64,000 bases of DNA from TMED23 sp964639965 (GTDB lineage: Bacteria; Pseudomonadota; Alphaproteobacteria; Rhodospirillales; UBA2165). Each line of letters opens with the position of its first letter. The stretch's first letter is position 1. The translations under genes and the position numbers were made by a program. Shown in pieces: positions 7,855 through 17,212 of this stretch. Where the stretch lies: assembly GCA_964639965.1 (NCBI GenBank), contig CAZXGI010000001.1, forward strand, positions 62,001 through 126,000, written 5' to 3'. Below the pieces are notes generated by a model. The model made no database searches and was not told where the DNA came from. It worked only from the letters and a program-made list of their open reading frames with translations.

Positions 7855-9675
7855 ATGAAAAATACCGTCCTACATCCTTTTCGCACGCATACTTGTGGCG
7901 AACTTACGATTGATAATACTGGTGAGAAAGTGCGTCTTTCTGGCTGGATACATCGAAAGCGTGATCACGGAAATTTGCTTTTTGTGGATCTTAGAGATCA
8001 TTACGGGATCACTCAACTTGTCATTGAAAATACAGGTAAAACTTTTCAGAAACTCGAAAATTCAAGGCCTGAGAGTGTTATTACGGTAACTGGGTTACTA
8101 GAAAAGCGATCTCCGGAGACTATCAATCCCGATATATCTACAGGTGAAATTGAACTTAAGATTGAAGAGGTCAACGTTGAGAGCCCAGCACAGGAGTTAC
8201 CAATGCAAGTGTTTGGAGATTCTGAGTTTCCTGAGGATATTCGCTTGCGTTATCGTTTTTTGGATCTTCGTCGCGAGATAATACATCAGAATATCAAATT
8301 AAGGAGTGACGTTATTGCTTCAATACGTAGTCGGATGAATGAAATTGGTTTTATGGAAATCCAAACCCCAATCTTAACAACGACTTCGCCAGAGGGTGCT
8401 CGTGATTATTTAGTTCCAAGTCGCATTCATCCAGGAAAATTTTATGCCCTACCCCAGGCCCCGCAAATTTTCAAGCAAATGTTAATGATATCTGGCTTTG
8501 ATAAATATTTTCAAATAGCCCCCTGTTTTAGGGATGAAGATGCTCGCGCCGATCGTTCGCCAGGTGAATTTTATCAACTTGATATAGAGATGTCTTATGT
8601 GACTCAAGATGATGTACTAAATTCTATTGAGCCGGTGCTGCGAGGTGTTTTTCAAGAGTTTGCAAAAGGGCGAGAAGTTTCATCAACTCCTTTCCTTCGA
8701 CTTCCCTATAATGAGTCCATGCAATTGTATGGAACGGATAAACCCGACCTCCGTAATCCACTTAAAATGATGAATGCTACTCATATATTTGCGGGTTCTG
8801 GTTTTAAAGTTTTTGCTGGGATGATTGAAAATGACGCAACAGCAGAAATATGGGCGATACCAGCTCCAAATGGAGGTTCTCGGGCTTTTTGTGATAGGAT
8901 GAATTCTTGGGCACAGGGAGAGGGTCAGGTTGGCCTAGGATATATTTTCTTTCGAAATAGTGAGGGTGCAGGGCCGCTAGCTAAAAATATCGGTTTAAAA
9001 CGGACAGAACAAATTAAAACGGAACTCGGTCTTTCTGACGGGGATGCAGTTTTCTTTGTTGCGGGTAAGCCAAAAATATTTTCCCCTTTCGCTTCACTCG
9101 CCCGGATGAAGATTGCTACGGAACTGGGGTTGCTTGAAGATGGGGTTTTTAGATTTTGTTGGATTGTTGATTATCCGATGTATGAGAAGGATGAGGATAC
9201 GGGTAGGGTGGAATTCAGCCATAATCCTTTCTCTATGCCACAAGGAGGAATGGAAGTTCTCGAGAAAAAGGATCCATTGGATATATTGGCATATCAATAT
9301 GATATCGTTTGTAACGGTGTTGAGTTATCATCTGGTGCGATAAGGAACCATCGTCCCGATATAATGTATAAAGCGTTTGAAATAGCTGGCTACTCTAAGA
9401 ACGAGGTTGAAGAACAATTTGGCGGTTTACTTAATGCTTTTAAGTTTGGCGCCCCGCCTCATGGTGGATCAGCTCCGGGTATTGATAGAATTGTAATGCT
9501 TTTAGCTGATGAACCAAATATACGAGAAGTAATTGCATTCCCCATGACCCAGCAGGCGGAGGACCTATTAATGCGGGCTCCTATTGAAATTTCGCCGGAA
9601 CGTTATAAAGAATTGCATATTAAAACTGATTTGCCTAAAGCAAAAACGAAGGAAAACAAAATTAAATTTGAATAG
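7855..9675 (+). CDS. aspS: Aspartate--tRNA ligase
   Basis: Class II aminoacyl-tRNA synthetase that charges tRNA-Asp, and in bacteria lacking AsnRS also tRNA-Asn. The N-terminal OB-fold anticodon domain covers about residues 1-110 (VRLSGWIHRKRDHGNLLFVDLRD). Motif 1 surrounds IQTPILTTTSPEGARDYLVPSR, motif 2 is FRDEDARADR, the bacterial GAD insertion lies in the middle, and motif 3 is GGSAPGIDRIVMLL. The 606-residue length is typical. ATG 7855 is chosen over upstream in-frame TTG codons because homologues begin with MxxxxLHPFRTHTCGEL. Whether it is discriminating cannot be told here. Confidence 0.95.
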   Translation: MKNTVLHPFRTHTCGELTIDNTGEKVRLSGWIHRKRDHGNLLFVDLRDHYGITQLVIENTGKTFQKLENSRPESVITVTGLLEKRSPETINPDISTGEIELKIEEVNVESPAQELPMQVFGDSEFPEDIRLRYRFLDLRREIIHQNIKLRSDVIASIRSRMNEIGFMEIQTPILTTTSPEGARDYLVPSRIHPGKFYALPQAPQIFKQMLMISGFDKYFQIAPCFRDEDARADRSPGEFYQLDIEMSYVTQDDVLNSIEPVLRGVFQEFAKGREVSSTPFLRLPYNESMQLYGTDKPDLRNPLKMMNATHIFAGSGFKVFAGMIENDATAEIWAIPAPNGGSRAFCDRMNSWAQGEGQVGLGYIFFRNSEGAGPLAKNIGLKRTEQIKTELGLSDGDAVFFVAGKPKIFSPFASLARMKIATELGLLEDGVFRFCWIVDYPMYEKDEDTGRVEFSHNPFSMPQGGMEVLEKKDPLDILAYQYDIVCNGVELSSGAIRNHRPDIMYKAFEIAGYSKNEVEEQFGGLLNAFKFGAPPHGGSAPGIDRIVMLLADEPNIREVIAFPMTQQAEDLLMRAPIEISPERYKELHIKTDLPKAKTKENKIKFE

Positions 9676-9909
9676 AAAAAAAACTAGAGCGAGCGTGGTA
9701 ATTTATATAGGTGTTGATTTATGTGGCGATTGGCGCCTGTTATACCCAATAACGAGATGGTCGTTTTCACATATCTTCTAATTGCTTAGTCTAGATAAAT
9801 ACGCTCACAATGGATTTGATTTTGTTTCATTTGAATTTGTCAATAAATTTTTAACTTATGATTGAATAATAATTTTTAATCACATCGTAATTACAATTAG
9901 GGGGCTTTT

Positions 9910-10269
9910 ATGCGGCGAATCTTGCCGTCTGTTGTTTCAATTTTTCTATTAATTTCTTTTAGTGGGTGCTCTATGCCCGCTAGTGTGTCAGCTGTATCTT
10001 GGGCCATTGATGGAGCTAGTTACATTGCTACTAAAAAATCACTGACGGATCACGGCCTTTCTTTTGTTTCAGGTCAAGATTGTGCGTTATATCGTCTTAT
10101 TACTGGTATGGATGTTTGCCAGGAATATCGGGATTCTTTTTCTAGTATCATCAAAATAGCGGAGGCCTCGGCATTAATTGAAAATCAAATCTCCCAACAT
10201 AAAAAGAATGAAATTTTTTATAGTTTTGACCTGCAGCTTACTTCTTATGGAGAAAAGAACACCTTATGA
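9910..10269 (+). CDS. Small lipoprotein of unknown function
   Basis: A 119-residue protein with a clear lipoprotein signal: basic MRR, hydrophobic core, and the lipobox SFSGC with the acylated cysteine at residue 20. The mature part contains two spaced cysteines in QDCALYR and MDVCQEY, which could form a periplasmic disulfide. I recognise the CALYRxxxGxxxC layout as a recurrent feature of small alphaproteobacterial lipoproteins, but no function is known to me. GGGGGC precedes the ATG at a suitable distance. It is a single gene between aspS and the convergent dinB. Confidence 0.7.
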   Translation: MRRILPSVVSIFLLISFSGCSMPASVSAVSWAIDGASYIATKKSLTDHGLSFVSGQDCALYRLITGMDVCQEYRDSFSSIIKIAEASALIENQISQHKKNEIFYSFDLQLTSYGEKNTL

Positions 10270-10420
10270 TGGCCTAAAATATATTCAGGAGAATTCAATC
10301 AATACTGTACTGAATTTCATAAAAGTTGAATCAAAATAATTAATTTTAAAAAATTTGCTGTTGCACTATATGCAGCGTTAAGAAGGCGTTTGGTGTTTTG
10401 GTCTTCGGTTATGAGGAAGT

Positions 10421-11686
10421 TTAATCCTTTAAGAAAGCCCGCCCCTTTTTTATAGATGGTCGACCAAATTTTCTTCGGACTACTTCCATCACATTCTCAA
10501 CTTCAGCGATTTTCTCAATTTTATTGTCCAAAAGATCCGAATGGTCTGCTTCTTCAGGTCGGGCAAATTGTTTAACGCTGACGCCAATTAAGCGGTACCA
10601 GGTTCCATTCGCTTCGGGCATTAACAAAAGATTAGCTTCTTGATAAATTATCTCTGCCAGCTGAGTAGGTTGTTGGAATGTTCTAGAACGAGTTAATGTC
10701 TTAAAGTTGCTGGTTTTAAGTTTTACAGTAACTGTCCGCGCTGCCAGCTCTTTTCTTCTTAGTTGTTGTGATACATTTTCACAAAGCGGCCACAGTCGCT
10801 GGAGCAGCTGTTCTTTTGTTCTGATATTCTTATTGAATGTGGTCTCTTTTGAAATACTTTTTGACCTATTATTTGGTGCAACGTTTCTGTCATCTTCACC
10901 TCGAGCGAAATGAAATAGGCGTTTTCCAATCTTACCATATTTTTTGGTGAGGCTTAGCTCGGAGAAATGGCGCAGTTGATTTATTGTTATCAAACCATCT
11001 TTTTCAAGTCGGGTTCTCATCGTTTTGCCTACGCCCCATATCGAACCAACGGGACGAGGACCTAAGAAATTAACTGCCTCTGCCCGGCCGATAATTGAGA
11101 AACCTCGAGGTTTTTTTATGTCAGAAGCTGTTTTAGCTAGAAATTTATTATAACTAAGGCCAACCGATGTAGTTATACCAATTTCGGTTTCGATGCGAAT
11201 CGCCAATTTTACTAGTGTTTTGACTGGGCTAGCGCCGTGGAGTTTTTGAGTGCCACTTAAATCAAGAAAAGCCTCATCTATAGACAAAGATTCAACTTGT
11301 GGTGTCGTCTCGCGCATCAGGTTTTTAATTTGCTGTCCAACTTTAAAATATTTTTTAATATTGGGGGAAATAACTATAGCATCTGGACATGCTTCCAAAG
11401 CTTTATACATTGGCATTGCTGAGCGTACGCCCTTGATTCTAGATATATAACAACACGCTGCAACTACGCCCCGCTTGCCACCACCAACAATAACAGGTTT
11501 GTTTTTTAAATTTGGGTTATCCCTTTTTTCAACACTTGCGTAGAATGCATCACAGTCAATATGGGCAATACATAGTGTGTTTAATTCAAGATGAGCAAGC
11601 AGGCGGGGAGAATTGCATTTTGGACAACGCCTATTGTTAATTTCTTTGTCAAATTGAAACAAGCATTCCTTGCATATGTAATGCAT
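10421..11686 (-). CDS. dinB: DNA polymerase IV with N-terminal zinc-ribbon
   Basis: Y-family translesion polymerase. Palm motifs are present: HIDCDAFYASVEKRDNP (first catalytic Asp) and SIDEAFLDL (catalytic DE pair). The little-finger domain occupies about the last 110 residues. In front of the polymerase core is a 30-residue extension with two CxxC pairs (CKEC and CPKC), a likely zinc ribbon also seen in a group of alphaproteobacterial DinB proteins. The ATG at 11686 (MHYICKEC) is preferred; a TTG at 11710 would add eight residues. No LexA-type box was recognised upstream. Confidence 0.9.
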   Translation of the reverse strand: MHYICKECLFQFDKEINNRRCPKCNSPRLLAHLELNTLCIAHIDCDAFYASVEKRDNPNLKNKPVIVGGGKRGVVAACCYISRIKGVRSAMPMYKALEACPDAIVISPNIKKYFKVGQQIKNLMRETTPQVESLSIDEAFLDLSGTQKLHGASPVKTLVKLAIRIETEIGITTSVGLSYNKFLAKTASDIKKPRGFSIIGRAEAVNFLGPRPVGSIWGVGKTMRTRLEKDGLITINQLRHFSELSLTKKYGKIGKRLFHFARGEDDRNVAPNNRSKSISKETTFNKNIRTKEQLLQRLWPLCENVSQQLRRKELAARTVTVKLKTSNFKTLTRSRTFQQPTQLAEIIYQEANLLLMPEANGTWYRLIGVSVKQFARPEEADHSDLLDNKIEKIAEVENVMEVVRRKFGRPSIKKGRAFLKD

Positions 11687-11899
11687 ATGGAGAGCCCCAG
11701 CAATATTCAAAAAATAGGGTCAATATATAACCTAAAAAGGTAGAATTAATAAATTTTTTTTTGAATCAAAAAATAAATACTTTTGAAATACTTTTAGGGC
11801 ATTATCTCCACTATAAAAAATAACAAAAATAAAGTGACAAAGTGAATGTGGTACAATGTTTTCCGTCAGATTATTCGGTGAACTTAAGAGGGTGAATTT

Positions 11900-12706
11900 A
11901 TGACCAGCAAAACTAATTTGGATTATTTGGAGCATAACGAGGGTATTTCTGAGGGAAACCCCAAAAATAAACTGGGGTTTACGCAAGAAGGCTTAGATCT
12001 TGCTCTTAGTTTGAAGGAAAAATATCAAAATCAACAACCATTGATTGTCCCAGATAATGATCAAAAGTTACTGATGCCTGAACATTTGCTCAACCCTGAC
12101 ATTGATTTACAAGTCTTGGAAGACCCATTGCCCTTAGCAATGGTTGCCACACGTGATCCGGATTCACCAATGTCGGTTTCAGCTGTCGTGCGAATGAGTG
12201 TAATTTCAGAACGCACACCGCTTGTCACAGAGGTATTTGGCATGTTAGGCCAAACCTCAAAACACCGCGTTGTTAGGCAATGTGTTGGTTTAGTGACAGA
12301 GAGCGCATTTAATCCGAAGATCATAAATAAAGTGCGCCGTAATGCTAAGCAATTTGTTGCGATTAGTCGTAAGCGATATACTGAAGCTCTAAAGGAGAAT
12401 TTACGGCAGCTTATTGATGGCAGCTTAAACCCGCGAACTTTTGTTACCGAATTTTTTGAGCTTTCTGAAGCAGGTAACCTACGCGTTGATATTCGAAAGC
12501 GTTTAATCTTGAATTTGTTAAATTCGGATACAATCCGTCCTTCTATCAAATTTTTATTTCTCGAAAATTTAGAGCGTCTCCCAACTGAAATGCAAAGTGA
12601 AATAATTAATGAAGCTATGAGTGCACCTGATAAGCCTAGCCTTGAGGCTATTAAACAAGAACTTGCTTGGATTCGGCTTAGTTTGCCGCCAGCAACCTTA
12701 AATTAA
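11900..12706 (+). CDS. Unrecognised 268-residue cytoplasmic protein
   Basis: I do not recognise this family. The protein has no signal peptide and no membrane segment. Residues 1-90 are polar with a proline-rich stretch (VPDNDQKLLMPEHLLNPDIDL). From about residue 95 to the end it is largely alpha-helical, with amphipathic helices rich in Arg and Leu, reminiscent of a helical-repeat or helical-bundle fold. GAGGGTG about 5 bases before the ATG is a good ribosome site. It is divergent from dinB and precedes a metallo-beta-lactamase gene by 90 bases. Codon use looks like that of its neighbours, so it is probably a real, resident gene. Confidence 0.75.
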   Translation: MTSKTNLDYLEHNEGISEGNPKNKLGFTQEGLDLALSLKEKYQNQQPLIVPDNDQKLLMPEHLLNPDIDLQVLEDPLPLAMVATRDPDSPMSVSAVVRMSVISERTPLVTEVFGMLGQTSKHRVVRQCVGLVTESAFNPKIINKVRRNAKQFVAISRKRYTEALKENLRQLIDGSLNPRTFVTEFFELSEAGNLRVDIRKRLILNLLNSDTIRPSIKFLFLENLERLPTEMQSEIINEAMSAPDKPSLEAIKQELAWIRLSLPPATLN

Positions 12707-12796
12707 ACATTTCAAAGCCTTTTTTTTGATATATTTCTTCATAAATTCTAGACATAACCACGCACGCAATTAATCTTAAAGGATGCATATTTTTCT

Positions 12797-13816
12797 TTGA
12801 CACAAAAAATAGAAAATCTGACAGATTATATCCCCGAACCAGGAGCCTGTTATGAAATAGCTCCTGGTATATTATGGATTAGGATGCCTCTACCATTTCA
12901 ATTAAATCATATTAACCTGTGGTTGATTGAAGAGACTGACGGATGGGTTTTGATTGATAGTGGCATTAATGATGAGCGCACTAAAAGGCTCTGGGTAAAG
13001 ATATTTGATAATATTTTAAATGGAAAACCGATTACGAGATTAATCTGTACCCATGCTCATCCCGATCATATAGGTCTCATCGGTTGGATCCAGGAAAGAT
13101 TTGGAGCGACGTTATTGATTACCAGAGAGGAATGGACATTCGGTCGAATGATTGCAGAAGGCCATATGAAAAATGAAAGATCTTACTATGATTATCTTGA
13201 GCAATTGGGCTGCAAACAATCAGATATTAAAGAATATTGGTCGCATATTGAAAGCGCTGACAAATTTTATTATAGCTTACCATATCAGTTTAATCGCATA
13301 CGCGATGGATCAGAAATAACAATTGCGGGAAAGAAGTGGAAGGTAATGATCGGATTAGGGCATTCTCATGAACAGGCCTGTCTTTACTGCTCTGAATTGA
13401 ATGTGCTGATTGGGGGAGATCAAATTCTCCCAAAAATCACGCCAACTATAATGGTTCATGCTTATGAACCGGAAGCTAATCCTCTTCTTGATTTTTTTGT
13501 AAGCAATAAAAGGTTACGTATTCTGCCAAGTTCTGTCGTTGTATTGCCTAGTCACAATTCACCATTCGTCGGGCTTCATGAAAGGCTCGACCAATACGTA
13601 GATCACCATATGGAACGTCTCCAAATTATCCAAGAAGCTTGTATAGAACCATTATCTGGAATGGAGGTTTCTAAAATTCTTTTTCCACAAAAGCTTGACA
13701 AGCATGGTAAATTTTTTGCCATTGGCGAAACAATGGCCCATATTAAATATTTGGAATATGAAGGCAAGATCATGCGTATCAAAGAAAATGGTATTGAACG
13801 ATATATTGCGGCTTAA
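12797..13816 (+). CDS. MBL-fold metallo-hydrolase
   Basis: Metallo-beta-lactamase superfamily hydrolase (339 residues). The metal ligands are visible: HAHPDH near residue 92, GLGHSHEQ near 192 (third His), GGDQI near 211 (bridging Asp) and PSHNSPF near 250 (last His). The C-terminal about 60 residues form a helical or winged-helix tail like that of LACTB2-type proteins. The best start is TTG 12797; an ATG at 12783 is in a different frame and stops at once. The substrate is unknown; thioester, nuclease or glyoxalase-like activities are all possible in this group. Confidence 0.8.
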   Translation: MTQKIENLTDYIPEPGACYEIAPGILWIRMPLPFQLNHINLWLIEETDGWVLIDSGINDERTKRLWVKIFDNILNGKPITRLICTHAHPDHIGLIGWIQERFGATLLITREEWTFGRMIAEGHMKNERSYYDYLEQLGCKQSDIKEYWSHIESADKFYYSLPYQFNRIRDGSEITIAGKKWKVMIGLGHSHEQACLYCSELNVLIGGDQILPKITPTIMVHAYEPEANPLLDFFVSNKRLRILPSSVVVLPSHNSPFVGLHERLDQYVDHHMERLQIIQEACIEPLSGMEVSKILFPQKLDKHGKFFAIGETMAHIKYLEYEGKIMRIKENGIERYIAA

Positions 13817-13821
13817 TTTTT

Positions 13822-14871
13822 TCACGATATCTTTTTAATTGGACCATCCGCATTTATCCAAGAATCTATCCCTCCTCTGAGGTGCTGGATAGCATTAAAT
13901 CCAGCAGTTCTGGCTTCCCTAAGAGCTATCGCTGATCTTTCACCATAGGCACAATAAAGTATTATCTGTTTGTCAGTTTCTTTGTCCAAGCCACATAGAA
14001 GCCCTCCAGGCTTGATTAAATCGGCCAAATTGTTGTAGGGAATATGAACCGAATTTGGGATAATACCTATTCGTTCACGTTCAATATCTTCTCTTAGGTC
14101 TAAGAATAAAAGTTTTTTATTTTCGTAGCGTTTTATCGCTACATAGGCATCTATCGTGCGCTTAGTTATTTCAGAATTCTTATATATAAACCCGATTTTC
14201 TTATTTTTGGGTAAAACTGCATCCATCATCGTAGGGTTGGGTAGGGCAAGATTATCCATAATTTTTTTATAAGCACTAGCAGATTTTACCTGGAGGCGTG
14301 GATTAAAAGCTTTTTCTTCGCCAATTGTGCTGCAGCTATCTCCTTTATAATCATGACCTGGGTAGACAAAGGTCTCATCTGGAAGTGTTAATAATTTGTT
14401 AAATAGTGAATTATAGGCGTCTATCGGATCGCCGTTTTGAAAATCGGTTCTACCCGTACCCCTAATGAAAAGAGTGTCTCCTGTAAATACCATTCCCGGC
14501 AAATAAAAGCTGTATGAATCATCGGTATGACCAGGTGTGTATATTACATCTAAACACAAACCATCAATTTCAATCGTATCGCCATCCTCGACCCGCATTG
14601 AAACGATGTCAACACAGCTTTGTTTGCCCATAACGGTAACGCAGTTTGTTTTATCCCGTAATGAGCCGAGGGCCGTTATGTGGTCAGCATGTACATGAGT
14701 ATCAATTGCTTTAACGAGTTTTAGGTTAAGCTCATCTATGAGTTTGAGATAGTGATCAGTTTTGTTATAAACTGGATCAATAATCAGAGCTTCTCCTCCA
14801 CTAGAACCTGCCAGTAAATAAGTATAGGTGCAGGATTCAATATCAAATAATTGGCGAAATAGCATAATCAA
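13822..14871 (-). CDS. Persulfide dioxygenase-rhodanese fusion (ETHE1-like)
   Basis: The N-terminal about 240 residues are an ETHE1-type non-heme iron persulfide dioxygenase: DTHVHADHITALG (iron and second-shell ligands, about residues 57-69), YTPGHTDDS near 111, FTGDTLFIRGTGRTDFQ and VYPGHDYKG. The C-terminal about 100 residues are a rhodanese domain with the active loop CAYGERS. Together these oxidise glutathione persulfide to sulfite and use or make thiosulfate in sulfide detoxification. Fusions of this type are known from bacteria (PRF/CstB group). It converges with the preceding MBL gene with 5 bases between the stops. Confidence 0.85.
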   Translation of the reverse strand: MIMLFRQLFDIESCTYTYLLAGSSGGEALIIDPVYNKTDHYLKLIDELNLKLVKAIDTHVHADHITALGSLRDKTNCVTVMGKQSCVDIVSMRVEDGDTIEIDGLCLDVIYTPGHTDDSYSFYLPGMVFTGDTLFIRGTGRTDFQNGDPIDAYNSLFNKLLTLPDETFVYPGHDYKGDSCSTIGEEKAFNPRLQVKSASAYKKIMDNLALPNPTMMDAVLPKNKKIGFIYKNSEITKRTIDAYVAIKRYENKKLLFLDLREDIERERIGIIPNSVHIPYNNLADLIKPGGLLCGLDKETDKQIILYCAYGERSAIALREARTAGFNAIQHLRGGIDSWINADGPIKKIS

Positions 14872-14989
14872 GAATCTCTTTTAAAAGGTTTTATTTGGTA
14901 TATATCTTATTTCGTCTGCAGAATGAATTTACATTATTTATTATTTTAATAGCAAAAATTATGTTAACTGACGTAAAGGAATCACGTAT

Positions 14990-15916
14990 ATGACGACACA
15001 CTTATATCAGCATTCTGCGTGTTTAGACCATGAACCGGGTATTTACCATCCAGAGTCTCCAGATCGTTTAAGGTCCGTTGCTAGAAAGTTGGCAGACAAA
15101 TACTTTAAGGAATTAGTTCTTGTTCAAGCCCCTATTGCAGAGGCAAAAACAATTAGCATGGCGCATGACCCCAAATATGTTGATTACATCTTGCAATCAA
15201 TACCCAAAACTGGGTGTTACCAACTTGATCCTGATACTATTTTATCAACAGGTTCAGGCGAAGCGATTTTACGTGCAGTCGGAGGTATTTGTGCAGCCAT
15301 TGACGATGTTTTGAGTGGTGCGGCTAATAATGCTTTTTGCGCAATGCGTCCGCCAGGCCACCACGCTGAGTTCTCACAAGCAATGGGTTTTTGTATTTTT
15401 AATAATATTGCAATTGGGGCTAAATATGCCCAAAAAACCTATGGCCTGGATAAAGTAGCTGTTGTTGATTTTGATGTCCACCATGGTAATGGAACTCAGC
15501 ATATGTTTGAGTCTGACGCTAATTTATTTTACGGTTCCAGCCATCAGTTCCCAGCTTATCCAGGAACAGGTGCTAAATCAGAAACTGGGGTTGGTAATAT
15601 CATTAACGTACCGCTAAAACCTGGAAGTGGATCGGATTTGTTTCAAAGCGCTTATACAGAAGTTATATTTCCAGAATTAAGAAAATTCAATCCAGATTTA
15701 TTACTTTTGTCAGCTGGGTTTGATGCTCATATTGACGATCCATTGTGTCAATTGAATTTGCAGACAAGTGATTTTTCTTGGGTTACAAAAGAGCTCATGC
15801 TTATCGCAGAAGGATGCTGCGATGGACGTTTGGTATCAACTCTTGAGGGAGGTTATAACTTAGAAGCATTGGCTGAATGCGTTGGTGCGCATGTCTCGGT
15901 TCTTATGGAATTATAA
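14990..15916 (+). CDS. Histone deacetylase family protein (class II-like amidohydrolase)
   Basis: Zinc-dependent deacetylase of the arginase/deacetylase fold (308 residues). Catalytic features are complete: RPPGHHAE (paired histidines), FDVHHGNGTQ (zinc-binding Asp and His), and SAGFDAHIDDPL (second zinc Asp). Bacterial members deacetylate polyamines, acetoin-pathway proteins or unknown amides; the exact substrate is not predictable. It stands 117 bases ahead of xseB, and this HDAC / xseB / ispA / dxs order recurs in Rhodospirillales, which supports the taxonomic placement. The ATG follows GGAATCACG, a moderate ribosome site. Confidence 0.9.
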   Translation: MTTHLYQHSACLDHEPGIYHPESPDRLRSVARKLADKYFKELVLVQAPIAEAKTISMAHDPKYVDYILQSIPKTGCYQLDPDTILSTGSGEAILRAVGGICAAIDDVLSGAANNAFCAMRPPGHHAEFSQAMGFCIFNNIAIGAKYAQKTYGLDKVAVVDFDVHHGNGTQHMFESDANLFYGSSHQFPAYPGTGAKSETGVGNIINVPLKPGSGSDLFQSAYTEVIFPELRKFNPDLLLLSAGFDAHIDDPLCQLNLQTSDFSWVTKELMLIAEGCCDGRLVSTLEGGYNLEALAECVGAHVSVLMEL

Positions 15917-16033
15917 GTATTCTCCTGTTTTTTCTTAAGAGTGATCATTTTTGTTTGCCCCAAGGTTAAACGGGAGCGTACACTCTAATCGGAAACGAAA
16001 GATTTTTTTCGGTTGTTAGGGAAATAAAAAAAT

Positions 16034-16267
16034 ATGGCTGATATTGAAAAAATGAGTTTTGAGGATGCTATGGCCGAGCTTGAAGAAATTGTTGGAAATT
16101 TGGAGAAAGGCGCAAATAAGTTGGATGATGCGATCGGGGCTTATGAGCGAGGTGCATTACTAAAAAAGCATTGTGAAGCTAAACTGCGCGATGCCAAGGC
16201 TCGTATTGAAAAGATTGCGGTTGGATCTGAAGGAAGTGTGACCGCTGAACCCATTGATTCTACTTAA
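16034..16267 (+). CDS. xseB: Exodeoxyribonuclease VII small subunit
   Basis: A 77-residue two-helix coiled-coil protein matching XseB: MSFEDAMAELEEIVGNLEKG, then LDDAIGAYERGALLKKHCEAKL. It forms multimers on the XseA catalytic subunit to degrade single-stranded DNA. It lies 16 bases before ispA, an arrangement found across Proteobacteria. xseA is not in the window. Confidence 0.95.
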   Translation: MADIEKMSFEDAMAELEEIVGNLEKGANKLDDAIGAYERGALLKKHCEAKLRDAKARIEKIAVGSEGSVTAEPIDST

Positions 16268-16283
16268 CAATTAAGGCGTCTTT

Positions 16284-17171
16284 TTGACAGAATTTACTGA
16301 AGCCTTAGCTGACGTAGTTGCAGCTACCGAGACCGCACTGCTAGAGCTGATACCTTTTATTGAAGGACCAGAATCGCAAATCTTTGAAGCGATGAGGTAC
16401 TCAGTGATGGCAGGTGGTAAACGTTTGCGACCTTTTTTGGTCATAGCATCAGCTGATTTGTTTAATGTGCCCCGTTCGTGTTCCGAACGCGTTGCGGCTG
16501 CTATCGAGATGATACACACCTATTCTCTAATTCACGATGATTTACCAGCGATGGATAATGATGATCTCCGCAGGGGCAAACCTACTTGCCATTTGAGATT
16601 TGATGAGGCCACTGCCATCCTTGCTGGCGATGGGTTGTTAACTTTGGCATTTGAGGTAATAGCGGACTCAAAAACGCATGATTCAGCCAAGATCCGGGCT
16701 GATCTTGTAGTGGAAATATCCCATGCAGTTGGACCCCAAGGTATGGTTGGCGGACAAATGCTTGATCTAGTAGCAGAAAAAAATATATTAGGAATGCCTG
16801 AAATTACTCGACTACAGCGCATGAAAACGGGCGCGTTGATTAATTGCTCATGCCAGTGTGGGGCCATTCTTGGTAAGGCTAGTGACACCCAGCGGCATTT
16901 GCTAAATGCTTATGCTTTTGATATAGGCCTAGCATTTCAGATTGTAGATGACTTGTTGGATATAGAAAGTAAACCAGAAGAACTAGGAAAAGCAACTAAC
17001 AAAGATAAAGACGCGGGAAAGGCAACTTTTATAACTACGCTCGGTGTTGATCGGGCACGATCGCAAGCAGAGATACTTATAAATCAGGCAATTAAGCACC
17101 TTGAAATTTTTGGGCAAAGGGGCAATCTTTTGCGTGATTTGGCAAAATTTGTTATAGAACGTCAAAATTAA
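16284..17171 (+). CDS. ispA: Farnesyl/geranyl diphosphate synthase
   Basis: Short-chain trans-prenyl diphosphate synthase (295 residues) condensing IPP with allylic diphosphates. The first aspartate-rich motif is DDLPAMDNDD with RRG following (about residues 84-97); the second is FQIVDDLLDIE near 217. Substrate-binding GGKRLRPFL is near residue 45. The two-residue insertion (PA) in the first motif is typical of type II (bacterial) FPP synthases. The start is a TTG. It sits between xseB and dxs, so precursor supply and chain elongation are encoded together. Confidence 0.93.
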   Translation: MTEFTEALADVVAATETALLELIPFIEGPESQIFEAMRYSVMAGGKRLRPFLVIASADLFNVPRSCSERVAAAIEMIHTYSLIHDDLPAMDNDDLRRGKPTCHLRFDEATAILAGDGLLTLAFEVIADSKTHDSAKIRADLVVEISHAVGPQGMVGGQMLDLVAEKNILGMPEITRLQRMKTGALINCSCQCGAILGKASDTQRHLLNAYAFDIGLAFQIVDDLLDIESKPEELGKATNKDKDAGKATFITTLGVDRARSQAEILINQAIKHLEIFGQRGNLLRDLAKFVIERQN

Positions 17172-17212
17172 TACTTACTTTAGCATGAGATAAAATTTGG
17201 AAGAGAAGTGCT

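Noticed and set aside
11781..11857. Promoter for the 268-residue gene
   Set aside because: Candidate hexamers (TTGAAA, TACAAT, TATAAA) have spacings of 12 or 23 bases, so none is convincing.
12627..12650. TAGCCT-TG-AGGCTA hairpin as a terminator
   Set aside because: It is short and inside coding sequence, with no T run after it.
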